64,000 nt of DNA from Steroidobacteraceae bacterium. Its GTDB lineage: Bacteria; Pseudomonadota; Gammaproteobacteria; Steroidobacterales; Steroidobacteraceae. Under the pieces are notes generated by a model that saw only the letters and a program-made list of their open reading frames with translations, was not told where the DNA came from and did not search any database. Numbering within the stretch: the stretch's first letter is position 1; each line of letters starts with the position of its first letter. Shown piece by piece: positions 46,498 to 56,010 of the stretch. The translations under genes were made by a program, and so were the position numbers. The stretch covers positions 1-64,000 of the forward strand of contig JAFMJH010000009.1 in the NCBI GenBank assembly GCA_017853555.1. Direction: 5' to 3'.

Positions 46498-47699
46498 GGT
46501 GCGACCTCCGCGGCGGCGGCGGGCGCAGGCTTCAGCGCCCGCAGGATGGCGTTCGGAATGATCGCATCGTCCCAGTCGGTTTTGGCCGCGCCGGTGCGAA
46601 CGATCACGAGTTCACGCGAGGGCACGACGTACACGCGCTGCCCGCCGAAGCCGTCGACGTAGATCACGTCGTCCGCCGCGAACGGCTCGGAGTGCAGCGC
46701 CGTGGCGATGCTGAATTTGTTGTAGATGCGCTCGCGCCCCGGCGGCGAACCCAACCAGACTTGATAGCCGTAATTGCGATTGGTCTTCGCCGGCGTGACC
46801 ATTTCTTTGATCCATGCCTCCGGGACAACCTGCTCGGCACCGACGCGTCCCTGATCGAGCACCAGCAAGCCGACGCGCATCCAGTCGCGCGCGGTCGCGA
46901 ACAGGCAGCAGAAGCCGCGCGGCATGCCACCCTCGCGATCGAGCCACACGGCCGCAGGGCCGGTCCCGAGACGCGACCACAAACGCTCGGAGAGATATTG
47001 GGCATAACGCTTGCCGGTCGCGCGCTCGATCAGCAGCGTCAGCAATTGCGCGTTCGCATTGCTGTACTGGAATTCGCTGCCGTGGGGCTTCTCGGCCTGC
47101 AAGCCGAGCACGCTCGCCGGCAGATCGGAGCCGAGCGTGATGCGCGTCGACGTCCAGCGACCGAACTTGGGAATCTCGAGGCCGCTCGACATCTGCAGCA
47201 GATCTTTGACGGTGATGTCGCGACGCGCGTCGTTGCGCCACTCGCTGATCCAATTCGAGGCCGGTTCGTCGACCGATTTGATGTAGCCGTCGGCGATCGC
47301 GAGCCCGACCAGCAGACCCTGCACGGTCTTGTGCCCCGAATTCGGATTGGTGCGCGTGTCGGCCGTGAAACCCGGCCAGTATTTTTCATAGCGCAGCGCG
47401 CCGCGATGCCACACCAGCAGCGCCACCGACTCGGTCCGGCTTGCATAACGCTCGGCGGCGGCAAGCCCCGCGGGCGCGATGCTGTCGGGCGCGGCACTCG
47501 GCAGTTCGCCACGCGGCACGCCGGAGACGGTTTCCTGCGGCTGCATGCGCTCGAGTTGCACCACGTCGCCCATGCGCGGTCCGAACACGGCATTGCGCAG
47601 CACGGCAGGGTCGGCGATCCACACCGCGAGCAACAACAGCACGATCAGACTGGCCACCGCGAGCAACGCACGCAGCGTCCACTTGACGAGACTTCTCAT
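46494..47699 (-). CDS. Serine hydrolase of the class C beta-lactamase/esterase fold
   Basis: 401 residues with an N-terminal membrane helix (ALLAVASLIVLLLLAVWIA). The penicillin-recognising motifs are S-x-x-K in NSGHKTVQGLL and Y-x-N in FQYSNANAQLL; the third KTG/HTG box is replaced by a GFGGQRVYV segment, as in many esterase members. DLLQMSSGLEIPK is diagnostic. Likely an envelope esterase or amidase rather than a drug-resistance enzyme. ATGA overlap with the carrier and cytochrome genes. Confidence 0.82.
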   Translation of the reverse strand: MRSLVKWTLRALLAVASLIVLLLLAVWIADPAVLRNAVFGPRMGDVVQLERMQPQETVSGVPRGELPSAAPDSIAPAGLAAAERYASRTESVALLVWHRGALRYEKYWPGFTADTRTNPNSGHKTVQGLLVGLAIADGYIKSVDEPASNWISEWRNDARRDITVKDLLQMSSGLEIPKFGRWTSTRITLGSDLPASVLGLQAEKPHGSEFQYSNANAQLLTLLIERATGKRYAQYLSERLWSRLGTGPAAVWLDREGGMPRGFCCLFATARDWMRVGLLVLDQGRVGAEQVVPEAWIKEMVTPAKTNRNYGYQVWLGSPPGRERIYNKFSIATALHSEPFAADDVIYVDGFGGQRVYVVPSRELVIVRTGAAKTDWDDAIIPNAILRALKPAPAAAAEVAP

Positions 47700-49066
47700 C
47701 GGCCGGCCCGCGCCTGACGCCGCGCGTCGAGCTCACGCCGAATCTCGGCGTGCCGCAGGTTGTCGATCGGATAGTTCCACATCATCGCGATCGGCACGAG
47801 CAGCATCACCGCCGGCAGCCAGGACGCGCCGATCCGCACGGTGTTCTCCACCTGCGGGTCGAGCACCTGGCTCATGTCGACGTACCCGCCCTGCGACAAA
47901 AATCCGAGCGCCACGAATACGCCTAGACCCATGCCGAGTTTGAACACCGTGGCGAGAAACGCCATGTGGCCGCCCATCTGCGCGACACCGGACCGCAATT
48001 CGTCGGCATCGACCGCATCCGCCGTCATCGACGGCGGCGTGATCATCGTGCCGCCGTTGCCGAACGCCATCAGCGCGTTGGCCAACAACACCGGCCATAC
48101 GATGCCGGCGGGCAGGAAGAACAAAGAAATGTACGCGAGCGCCGTCAACACGTTCGCCACGCAATAGGCGCGATGTTTGCCGAGACTGCGCGCGATCGGC
48201 ACCCAGGCCGGGGCGAACACGACGGCAGCCACGGTATTGACGATGGCGACGGTCAACACGTGCTGCTGCAGACCGAGCGCCTGCGAGATCAAAACCGGTT
48301 GCACGCCGAAATACGTGCCCATGGCCAGACGATCGACGAGATACGCGCCGATCAAGCGCCGGAACGGCGGATTGCGACGCAGGATGGCGAGCAACTCTCC
48401 CCAGCCTGGCGTGCGCTCGGCGTGATCGGTGCCGCTCGGCGGCACGGCCGAGAAACACCAGAGAATCGCGATCGGCAAAGAAATGGCGAAGAACACGCCG
48501 ACCGACTGCACGATCTGCGCGTAACTCGGGAACACGACGCCTTTGAACCAGATCCAGTAGAAGATGCCGGCGGCGGTGGCGCACAGATAACCGACGAAGG
48601 CGCCGGTTTCGCGAAACCCCGCGATGCGCGTGCGCTCCTGATAGCCGGTGGCGAGTTCGCCGCCCCAGGTTTGGTGCGGCACGTAGACCATCGTCCAACC
48701 TGCGTAAAACACCACCAGCCAGAACAGCAAATAGGTGGGCGTCGCACCCTGCGGCGGCAGCAGCAGGAACCACGCCGCACACAGCGCGATCGGCGCACCC
48801 ACCGCCATCCAGATGCGTCGTCGTCCGAAGCGACTGCGGGTGCGATCGGACAAGGCACCGACGAGCGGGTCCGTGAACGCTTCCCAGAACCGCCCGAGGG
48901 CAAAGATGAAACCGACGGTCAACGCGGTCATCCCGACTTCGGCGGAGTAATACACCGGCGGCAAAAAATTGTAGAGCGGCACCAGCATCGCCTGCAGCGC
49001 CACCGTCGGCGCCGCGTACGCCAGCAGGCGCGCGGCACTCAATGATTGTTCTGAACTCTCGGACAC
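47696..49066 (-). CDS. MFS/GPH-family sodium-coupled carrier
   Basis: 456 residues, about twelve helices. The GPH signatures are clear: FWEAFTDPLVGALSDRTRSRFGRRRIW, YVPHQTWGGEL and the mid-protein repeat of that family. Carriers of this group import glycosides, glucuronides or steroid/aromatic acids. GTG 49066 is preceded by a run of eight G residues. The stop overlaps the serine hydrolase. Confidence 0.86.
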   Translation of the reverse strand: MSESSEQSLSAARLLAYAAPTVALQAMLVPLYNFLPPVYYSAEVGMTALTVGFIFALGRFWEAFTDPLVGALSDRTRSRFGRRRIWMAVGAPIALCAAWFLLLPPQGATPTYLLFWLVVFYAGWTMVYVPHQTWGGELATGYQERTRIAGFRETGAFVGYLCATAAGIFYWIWFKGVVFPSYAQIVQSVGVFFAISLPIAILWCFSAVPPSGTDHAERTPGWGELLAILRRNPPFRRLIGAYLVDRLAMGTYFGVQPVLISQALGLQQHVLTVAIVNTVAAVVFAPAWVPIARSLGKHRAYCVANVLTALAYISLFFLPAGIVWPVLLANALMAFGNGGTMITPPSMTADAVDADELRSGVAQMGGHMAFLATVFKLGMGLGVFVALGFLSQGGYVDMSQVLDPQVENTVRIGASWLPAVMLLVPIAMMWNYPIDNLRHAEIRRELDARRQARAGR

Positions 49067-49096
49067 GTGACCCCCCCCGCACGATTCCGGCCGTGA

Positions 49097-50617
49097 TCAG
49101 ATCACGGCGCACACCGTCTTGGTTTCCAGATAATTGTTCATGGCCTGATGACCGCTCTCGCGACCCCATCCCGATTGCTTCATGCCGCCGATCGGCAGCG
49201 TCGCATCGAACATCGAGTGACAGTTGATCCAGACCGTCCCGGCGCGAATCTGCGCGGCGAGTCGGTGCGCCGCCGACAGGTCCTGCGTCCAGACGCTCGC
49301 GGCGAGACCGAAGCTCGTGTCGTTGGCGAACGACGGCACTTCCGCGACATCACGGAACGGGCTCGCGACGACCACCGGTCCGAAAATTTCTTCGCGCACG
49401 ACTTTCATCGACGGACGCACGCCGGTGAGCACGGTGGGTTCGATGAACGTGCCCTGCGCGCCCAACTGACCGCCGCCGACGCGCACTTCGGCGCCGTCGG
49501 CACGACCGCCAGCGATGTACGAGGCGATGCGATCGGCCTGCTTGCGGCTCACCACGGGCCCCATTTGAGTCTGCGGATCGAGTCCGTGCCCGAGACGGAT
49601 GCCGCGCGCATAGTTCACCACGCCGTCGATCACGCGCTCGAAGATCGACTCGTGCACGTACAAGCGACTGCCGGCGACGCACACCTGCCCCGCATTGAAA
49701 AAGATCGCGTTGGCGGCGCCCGGGATCGCAAGCTCGAGATCGGCGTCCGGCAACACGATCGCCGGCGACTTGCCGCCGAGCTCCAGCGTCAATTTTTTGA
49801 GGTTGCCCTTGGCGGCATCGAGCATCAGCTTGCCGACCTCGGTCGAACCGGTGAACGCGACTTTGTCGACGTCCGGATGCGCCGCGAGCGCGGCACCGGC
49901 CTGCTCGCCGAGACCCGTGACCACGTTGAACACGCCCGCCGGCAAACCGGCCGCCTGCAAAATCTCCGCGAGTCGCAGCGCCGTGAGCGAGGTGTCTTCG
50001 GCGGGTTTCAACACCATGGTGCAGCCGGCCGCGAGCGCCGGCGCGATCTTCATCGCGGTGAGCACCAGCGGCGAGTTCCACGGCACGATCGCCCCGACCA
50101 CGCCCACCGGCTCCTTCAGCGTGTACGCGAAGATTTTTTTGCCCGCCGGTTGATAGTCGATCGACGTCGGGATGGTCGTGCCTTCGATCTTGGTCGCCTC
50201 GCCCGCGAAGTAGCGAAACTGATCGATCGCGCCCGGCACTTCGGCGTATTTCGCCACCCACAAGGGTTTGCCCTGATCGAGCGTCTCGAGCTCGCAGAGT
50301 TCGTCCATGTGCGCTTCGAGCGCATCGGCGATGCTCCACAGCAAGCGCGCACGCTTCGCACCGGTCATGTCACGCCACGCCGGCGACTCGAACGCCGCGC
50401 GTGCCGCCGCGACGGCGCGATCGACGTCGGCCGCACCGCCCGCGGGGATCGTGCCGAGCACCGAACCCGTCGCCGGATTGAGCGTCTCGAGTCGTTGCCC
50501 CGAAACCGCCTCCACCCACTCGCCGCCGATCAACATCCGGTGATCACGACGGGCGAGAAACTCGCGTGCGGCGGCGGATTGCGGAGCAAGATCGGTGATG
50601 GCGAGTTGAGCGTTCAT
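49097..50617 (-). CDS. NAD(P)-dependent aldehyde dehydrogenase
   Basis: 506 residues. IVPWNSPL, LKPAEDTSLTAL, FTGSTEVGKL, the general-base Glu in LTLELGGKSP and the nucleophile Cys (about 313) in NAGQVCVAGSRL are present, with EEIFGPVV near the end. It oxidises an aldehyde to an acid. ATG 50617 overlaps the NodB-fold gene stop. It may take the aldehyde produced by the FAD-linked oxidases. Confidence 0.93.
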   Translation of the reverse strand: MNAQLAITDLAPQSAAAREFLARRDHRMLIGGEWVEAVSGQRLETLNPATGSVLGTIPAGGAADVDRAVAAARAAFESPAWRDMTGAKRARLLWSIADALEAHMDELCELETLDQGKPLWVAKYAEVPGAIDQFRYFAGEATKIEGTTIPTSIDYQPAGKKIFAYTLKEPVGVVGAIVPWNSPLVLTAMKIAPALAAGCTMVLKPAEDTSLTALRLAEILQAAGLPAGVFNVVTGLGEQAGAALAAHPDVDKVAFTGSTEVGKLMLDAAKGNLKKLTLELGGKSPAIVLPDADLELAIPGAANAIFFNAGQVCVAGSRLYVHESIFERVIDGVVNYARGIRLGHGLDPQTQMGPVVSRKQADRIASYIAGGRADGAEVRVGGGQLGAQGTFIEPTVLTGVRPSMKVVREEIFGPVVVASPFRDVAEVPSFANDTSFGLAASVWTQDLSAAHRLAAQIRAGTVWINCHSMFDATLPIGGMKQSGWGRESGHQAMNNYLETKTVCAVI

Positions 50618-51597
50618 GCGCGACGTTTCCCCTTGCTCTTCGAAGTCTGCTTGGTTTTGGATTTGCCGCGACCCGTCTGGTGCGAGGCGGCGCTGCCCGG
50701 AATGTGCGACTCGTGATTCGCGAGATACCAGCTCGCGACCTCCTCTCGCGTCGTCCACCACACGCCACGCAAGGACTTCGCGTAACGAATGAACTCGCGC
50801 AATGCGCGCACGCGATACGCGCGACCGCTGACGTGCGGGTGCAGGCCCACGTTCATGATCTTGCCCGTGTGCGCGGATTCTTTGTAGAGCACCGAGAGTT
50901 CCTCGATCAGAATGTCGCGGAACTCGCTGGTGGTGTGATTGCGCCGCGTGAGGATCGTGAAATCGTTGATCTCGTTGGTGTACGGCGTGGAGACGATGGG
51001 GCCGTGCGGCGTCTGCACCAGATACGGCTGATCGTCATTCATGAGATCGCAGTAGAACAGCAAGCCGTGCTCGGCGAGGATGTCGGCGGTATTGAGCGTG
51101 CCGCGCAACGAAGACGACAACCAGCCGCGCGCCTTGCGACCCACCGACTGTTCGTACACCTTGAGCGAGCGTTCGATGACATCACGCTCTTTGGCCGGGT
51201 CACGCGCATAGTTCGTGAGCAATTCGCCCTGTTCGTAGTTGTGCGCGAGGATTTCACAACCCCGCGCGAGCGCCGCATCGAGCATGGGCCTGCGACGCAG
51301 TGCCGTCACCGCATTGATGGTGCAGGACGGACGCACCTTCTGCTCATCGAACACGTCGAACAAGCGGAAGGCACCGACGCGCTGACCGTATTCGCGCCAG
51401 GTGTAGTTCGGGAAATCCGGCGTATTGCCCGGCAGCACGTCCGGCAGGATCGCCGGTCCCCCGGCGTAGTACGGCTTGTCAGTGTCTTTGATGAGATCCC
51501 AGGTCTCGAGATTGAGGGTGATGATGAGCGCGACGCGCTTGCCACCCGGCCACTTGAGCGGCAGTCGCTGGGAAATCGGTACGTAGTCGTAATGCAT
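50614..51597 (-). CDS. NodB-fold polysaccharide deacetylase/PuuE-like protein
   Basis: 327 residues. ALIITLNLETW replaces the TFDD of classic NodB proteins, GCEILAHNYEQGELL holds one His where two are usual, and LHPHVSGRAYRVRALREF resembles the PuuE allantoinase group. The metal triad is therefore incomplete by simple reading. A basic tail (KSKTKQTSKSKGKRR) ends it. It heads the five-gene operon facing the IclR gene; a C-N hydrolase role for a small ureide or amide is more likely than polysaccharide deacetylation. Confidence 0.78.
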   Translation of the reverse strand: MHYDYVPISQRLPLKWPGGKRVALIITLNLETWDLIKDTDKPYYAGGPAILPDVLPGNTPDFPNYTWREYGQRVGAFRLFDVFDEQKVRPSCTINAVTALRRRPMLDAALARGCEILAHNYEQGELLTNYARDPAKERDVIERSLKVYEQSVGRKARGWLSSSLRGTLNTADILAEHGLLFYCDLMNDDQPYLVQTPHGPIVSTPYTNEINDFTILTRRNHTTSEFRDILIEELSVLYKESAHTGKIMNVGLHPHVSGRAYRVRALREFIRYAKSLRGVWWTTREEVASWYLANHESHIPGSAASHQTGRGKSKTKQTSKSKGKRRA

Positions 51598-51704
51598 GCG
51601 CGTAAGGCATCCGGCGGCGCCGGTCGGACACCGGCAATCGGAGACGATTATGGCCGCATCGTGACCGGTTCACGCGACCCCCGGGGTCCATAGGGCGGTA
51701 CAAC

Positions 51705-51719
51705 GTCCGCCATGTGGAC
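51705..51719. promoter_or_regulatory. Dyad GTCC-N7-GGAC, candidate IclR operator
   Basis: GTCC and GGAC (51705-51708 and 51716-51719) are symmetric and overlap the -35 region of the adjacent promoter, in the divergent gap. Binding here would block iclR transcription; this could be autoregulation. Confidence 0.45.
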
Positions 51720-51743
51720 ATGGGCCGACCGGCTCAATACACT
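51715..51743 (+). promoter_or_regulatory. Sigma-70 promoter of the IclR gene
   Basis: TGGACA (51715-51720, five of six to consensus) stands 17 nt before TACACT (51738-51743, four of six). It lies 49 nt before the IclR start, which has an ACGGAG ribosome site. Confidence 0.65.
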
Positions 51744-51792
51744 CTCCGATCGCTGCCTGTTTCGATTCCACCGAAGCTTACGGAGATTCGTC

Positions 51793-52605
51793 ATGGATTC
51801 CACGCGACCGATACGCGCCCTCATCCGCGGACTCGATGCACTCACGGTGCTCAACTTGCGCAACGGCGCCACGGTGTCCGAAGTGGCGCAGGAAATCCGC
51901 CTGCCGCGTACGACGACCTATCGCATCCTCGAAACTTTGAGCCATGCCGGCTTCGTCTATCGCGACGCCACCGACGATCGCTATCGGTTGACGATCATGG
52001 TTCGCGGCCTCTCCGACGGCTACGACGATGAAGCCTGGATCACCCAGATCGCGCGCCCGTACATCAACGAGCTCGGCAAGGACATCGTCTGGCCGGTCGC
52101 CATCGCGTCGCTCTCGGGCACCTCGATGATGGTGCGTGAAACCACCGACCATCGCAGTCCGCTGGCCGTCGAGCGCTATTCGGCCGGCTTTCGTGTGCCG
52201 CTGCTCACGAGCTCCTCAGGTCGCGTGTACCTCGCCTTCTCGCCGCCCGCACAACGCGAAGCGCTGCTCGAAATTCTCGGTCGATCGAATCGCGAAGAAG
52301 ATGCGCTCGCCAAGAATCGTCCCGAACTCATGAAAATGTTGAACGACGCCCGCATGCAAGGTTTCGCCTCGGCCGTGCGCCCGCGTCGCGTCTCCGACGA
52401 AATCAGCATCGCCGTGCCGATCATGATCGAAGATCGCGTGCTCGCGGCGGTCATGGTGCGCTTCAGCGGTACTGCCGTGCCGCTCAAAATGGCGGTCGAG
52501 CGCTTTCTTCCCAAGATCCGCGACACCGCCCAGAAAATTCGCCAGACCTTCAGCGACCAGCAGCGCGACCCGCCGCCGACCACGCGTCCCGTGCAGACCC
52601 GCTGA
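51793..52605 (+). CDS. IclR-family transcriptional regulator
   Basis: 270 residues. A winged helix at 1-75 (IRALIRGLDALTVLNLRNGATVSEVA, LPRTTTYRILETL) precedes an IclR ligand domain (VERYSAGFRVPLLTSSSGRVYLAF; ISIAVPIMIEDRVLAAVMVRF). It resembles MhpR/PobR-type regulators of aromatic catabolism. ATG 51793 follows ACGGAG. It probably controls both divergent operons: the oxidase-ETF unit and the NodB-ALDH-carrier unit. Confidence 0.9.
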   Translation: MDSTRPIRALIRGLDALTVLNLRNGATVSEVAQEIRLPRTTTYRILETLSHAGFVYRDATDDRYRLTIMVRGLSDGYDDEAWITQIARPYINELGKDIVWPVAIASLSGTSMMVRETTDHRSPLAVERYSAGFRVPLLTSSSGRVYLAFSPPAQREALLEILGRSNREEDALAKNRPELMKMLNDARMQGFASAVRPRRVSDEISIAVPIMIEDRVLAAVMVRFSGTAVPLKMAVERFLPKIRDTAQKIRQTFSDQQRDPPPTTRPVQTR

Positions 52606-52645
52606 TCGAACCGCAAGACCCGTCCAGGTTTAGGGAACTATCGCC

Positions 52646-54220
52646 ATGAACGACATCGCGAATCCGGCCATCATCACGCAGTTGCAGTCGTTACTCGGAC
52701 CCGAGCACGTGCTCACCGATGCGACCGAACGCGAATTCCACTCGACCGACGTCTATGCGCGCGGGCAACTGCCACTCGCCGTCGTGCGCCCGGCAAGCAC
52801 GTCGGACGTCGCGCAACTCGTCCAGCTGTGTGCCGCGCAAGGCGTCTCGATCGTGCCGCGCGGCGGCGGCGCTTCGTACACCGACGGATACACGCCTTCG
52901 GAGACGAGCTCGGTCGTGATCGACACGAGTCGCATGAACCGCATCGTCGAAATCAACGAACGCGACATGTACGTGGTGGCACAGGTCGGCGTGACCTGGG
53001 CTGCGCTCAACGAAGCGCTGGCCGCCAAAGGCCTGCGCACCCCGTTCTTCGGGCCGTTCTCCGGCCTCACCGCCACCCTCGGCGGTTCGTTGTCGCAAAA
53101 CAGCGTGACCTGGGGCACCGGCGTGTTCGGCGTGTCGGGCGAATCGACGCTGGGCGTCGAGGTCGTGCTCGGCTCGGGTGAAGTCATCCGCACCGGTTCG
53201 TGGGGTGCAGCGAATTCCGTCCCCTTCATGCGCTCGTACGGTCCGGATCTGACCGGACTCTTCATGGGCGATTGCGGCGCGCTCGGCGTCAAAACCTCCG
53301 TGGCCCTGCGCCTGATGCCGCGCAACGCGCACGTGATGGGCGTGTCTTTCGGCTTTCCCGACTTCACGCGCATGGCGTCCGGCCTCGAGGCGGCGGCCAA
53401 GCTCGGTTTGAATCTCACCAACTTCGGTCTCGATCCCGCGCTGCAGGAAGGTCAGATGGGTCGCGCCGATGCGGCAACCGCGGTCAAATCCGCACTCGCG
53501 GTCTGGCAGACCTCGCGCGGCGTGGTCGACGGCTTGCGGCAACTTTTGAAGATGGCCTTCGCCGGTCGCGGGTTCCTGCGCAACGCGACGTTCTCGGCGC
53601 ACTGGGTGATCGACGGCATCGACGACGCCTCGTGTCGTGCCGCGGTCGCAAAGCTCCGCGCCGCCGTGCAACCCTTCGGCGCCGAAGTGCCGGCCACCGT
53701 GCCCACGGTCGCCAACGCCATGCCCTTCATGCCCTTGTATGCGATCCGCAGCCCGAGCGGCGAACGGTGGGTGCCCGTGCACGGCTTGTTGCCGTTCTCG
53801 CGCGTCGAGGGCTTCCGCGCCGAACTCGCCGCCTACTACGCCGAGAACGCCGTCGAACTCGCGCGCCTGAAGGTTCGCTATGGCGCGATGTTCATGACCG
53901 TGGGGACGAATGCGTTCCTGTACGAGCCGGTGTTCTACTGGCAGGACGACTACACCATCACGCAGCGGCGCTTGATGCCCGAAGGCTATGCGGACACCTT
54001 GCCGCAATATGCCGCGAACCCCGAAGGGCGCGCACTGGTCGATCGCATGAAGCACGGCATCGCGGACATTTTCCAGCGCCATGGCGCGACGCATCTGCAA
54101 ATCGGCAAGTTCTACCCCTACATGCGCGGCCGCGATCCGCAGACCGCGAAGCTGATCCGCGACATCAAATCGCTGGTCGATCCGCGCCGACGCCTTAACC
54201 CGGGGTCGCTCGGACTGTAA
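52646..54220 (+). CDS. FAD-linked oxidase, VAO/4-cresol dehydrogenase type (paralogue 2)
   Basis: 524 residues, clearly paralogous to the 41325-42917 product: AVVRPASTSDVAQL, IVPRGGGASYTDGY, FFGPFSGLTATLGGSLSQNS, DCGALGVKTSVAL, HLQIGKFYPYMRG and LNPGSLGL. It lies in a + unit after IclR and is followed 77 nt later by etfB and etfA, suggesting that ETF takes its electrons. That would differ from 4-cresol dehydrogenase, which uses its own cytochrome c subunit. Substrate unknown. Confidence 0.85.
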   Translation: MNDIANPAIITQLQSLLGPEHVLTDATEREFHSTDVYARGQLPLAVVRPASTSDVAQLVQLCAAQGVSIVPRGGGASYTDGYTPSETSSVVIDTSRMNRIVEINERDMYVVAQVGVTWAALNEALAAKGLRTPFFGPFSGLTATLGGSLSQNSVTWGTGVFGVSGESTLGVEVVLGSGEVIRTGSWGAANSVPFMRSYGPDLTGLFMGDCGALGVKTSVALRLMPRNAHVMGVSFGFPDFTRMASGLEAAAKLGLNLTNFGLDPALQEGQMGRADAATAVKSALAVWQTSRGVVDGLRQLLKMAFAGRGFLRNATFSAHWVIDGIDDASCRAAVAKLRAAVQPFGAEVPATVPTVANAMPFMPLYAIRSPSGERWVPVHGLLPFSRVEGFRAELAAYYAENAVELARLKVRYGAMFMTVGTNAFLYEPVFYWQDDYTITQRRLMPEGYADTLPQYAANPEGRALVDRMKHGIADIFQRHGATHLQIGKFYPYMRGRDPQTAKLIRDIKSLVDPRRRLNPGSLGL

Positions 54221-54297
54221 AATACGAGCAACGTTTTCACCGGCCGGACGCTCTTCGCCCAGACGCGCGTTCGGCCCCGCAGGAGCTAAGCATTCAA

Positions 54298-55047
54298 ATG
54301 AAACGGATACTGGTGGCGATCAAGCGGGTCGTCGATTACAACGTGCGCGTCCGCGTGAAACCCGACGGCACGGGCGTCATCACCGACGGCGTCAAAATGA
54401 GCATCAACCCGTTCGACGAGATCGCGCTCGAAGAAGCGCTGCGCATCAAAGAAAAGGGTCTGGCCGAGGAAGTCGTCGCCGTGTCGATCGGACCGGCCGA
54501 TTGCCAGCAGCAATTGCGCACCGCGCTCGCCATGGGCGCCGACCGCGCGATCCACGTCCAGACCGACGCCGTGATCGAACCGTTGAGTGCCGCGCGCATC
54601 TTCAAAAGCCTGATCGATCGCGAACAGCCCCTGCTCGCGATCCTCGGCAAGCAGGCGATCGACGATGACTGCAACCAGACGGGCCAGATGCTCGCCGCAC
54701 TCTGGGGCCGGCCGCAGGCGACCTTCGCTTCCAAAGTCGAAGTGGGCGCGACGTCGGCGACGGTGACGCGCGAAGTCGACGCCGGCCTCGAGACCATCGA
54801 GATCGACCTGCCGGCCGTGATCACGACCGATCTGCGCCTCAACGAGCCGCGCTACGTGAAACTCCCGGACATCATGAAGGCCAAGAAAAAGCCGCTCGAC
54901 ACGCTCGACCCGGCGGCGCTCGGCGTGACGCCGGCCGAACAATTGCGCGCCTTGAAATTCGAACCGCCCGCGCAGCGCAGCAAAGGCGTCATGGTCAAAG
55001 ATGCACAAGAGCTGGTCGCGGCACTGCGCAGCAAGGGGCTCGTCTGA
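54298..55047 (+). CDS. etfB: Electron transfer flavoprotein subunit beta
   Basis: 249 residues; [74 protein letters not shown] and the [16 protein letters not shown] loop are typical EtfB. It binds AMP and partners with EtfA. AGGAG lies about 12 nt before the ATG, a long spacing. It shares the TGATG stop/start with etfA. Confidence 0.95.
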   Translation: MKRILVAIKRVVDYNVRVRVKPDGTGVITDGVKMSINPFDEIALEEALRIKEKGLAEEVVAVSIGPADCQQQLRTALAMGADRAIHVQTDAVIEPLSAARIFKSLIDREQPLLAILGKQAIDDDCNQTGQMLAALWGRPQATFASKVEVGATSATVTREVDAGLETIEIDLPAVITTDLRLNEPRYVKLPDIMKAKKKPLDTLDPAALGVTPAEQLRALKFEPPAQRSKGVMVKDAQELVAALRSKGLV

Positions 55048-56000
55048 TGAACAAGATACTCATCGTTGCCGAACACGACGGCCACAACCTGAACGCCGCG
55101 ATCGCCAAGTGCGTCAGCTGCGCGCGCGCGATCGAATCGGCCCACGTCACGATCGCCGTGTTCGCGGCTGACCCGACAGCGGTCGCCGCACAAGCGGCCA
55201 ACATCGCCGGCGTCGACACCGTCGTGACCGTCGCGCACGCGGCCAATGCGCACGCCCTCGCCGCCACGCTCGCGCCGCAAGTCGCCGAGCTCGCCGGCGG
55301 TTACTCGCACGTGTTCGGACCGTCGACCACCTTCGGCAAAGATCTGATGCCGCGCGTCGCCGCGTTGCTCGGCGCACCGCAGCTCTCCGATGTCATGGCG
55401 GTCGAATCGGCCACGCGTTTTCGCCGTCCGATCTACGCCGGCAACGCGATCGTCACCGTCGAGGTCGCCGCAGGGACGCAACTGGTCGCGACCGTGCGCG
55501 TCGCCTCCTTCGAGGCCGCCAAAGCGGCCGCGGCCGCCGCGCCGATTTCGGCTGCGACGCTCAAGGCGGAATTGCCGACCCACACCCGCTTCGTCTCGAT
55601 CTCGGCGGCGCGCAGCGACCGTCCGGATCTGCAGACCGCCACGCGCGTGATTTCCGGCGGTCGTGCGTTCGGCAGCGCAGAGAACTTCCAGCTGCTGTAC
55701 GCGTTGGCGGACAAAATGGGCGCCGCCGTCGGTGCATCGCGTGCCGCAGTCGACGCGGGCTACGCGGCGAGCGACATGCAGGTCGGACAGACGGGCAAGA
55801 TCGTCGCGCCGGAGTTGTACATGGCCTTCGGAATCTCCGGCGCCATCCAGCATCTCACCGGCATCAAAGACGCGCGCACCATCGTGGCGATCAACAAAGA
55901 CGCCGAGGCACCGATCTTCGAAGTCGCCGATTACGGTCTGGTCGGCGATCTGTTCCAGATCGTCCCGGAACTCGAACGCCTCATCGCCGCGGGAAAGTGA
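55047..56000 (+). CDS. etfA: Electron transfer flavoprotein subunit alpha
   Basis: 317 residues. The FAD-binding C-terminal domain is clear: [59 protein letters not shown] and [22 protein letters not shown]. It accepts electrons from acyl-CoA or other dehydrogenases and passes them to ETF-quinone oxidoreductase, which is not in the window. Same unit as etfB. Confidence 0.95.
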   Translation: MNKILIVAEHDGHNLNAAIAKCVSCARAIESAHVTIAVFAADPTAVAAQAANIAGVDTVVTVAHAANAHALAATLAPQVAELAGGYSHVFGPSTTFGKDLMPRVAALLGAPQLSDVMAVESATRFRRPIYAGNAIVTVEVAAGTQLVATVRVASFEAAKAAAAAAPISAATLKAELPTHTRFVSISAARSDRPDLQTATRVISGGRAFGSAENFQLLYALADKMGAAVGASRAAVDAGYAASDMQVGQTGKIVAPELYMAFGISGAIQHLTGIKDARTIVAINKDAEAPIFEVADYGLVGDLFQIVPELERLIAAGK

Positions 56001-56010
56001 TCGCCCCGCA

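Noticed and set aside
46494-47699. Beta-lactamase resistance gene
   Set aside because: The fold is shared, but the N-terminal anchor, missing KTG box and catabolic operon point to an esterase-like enzyme.
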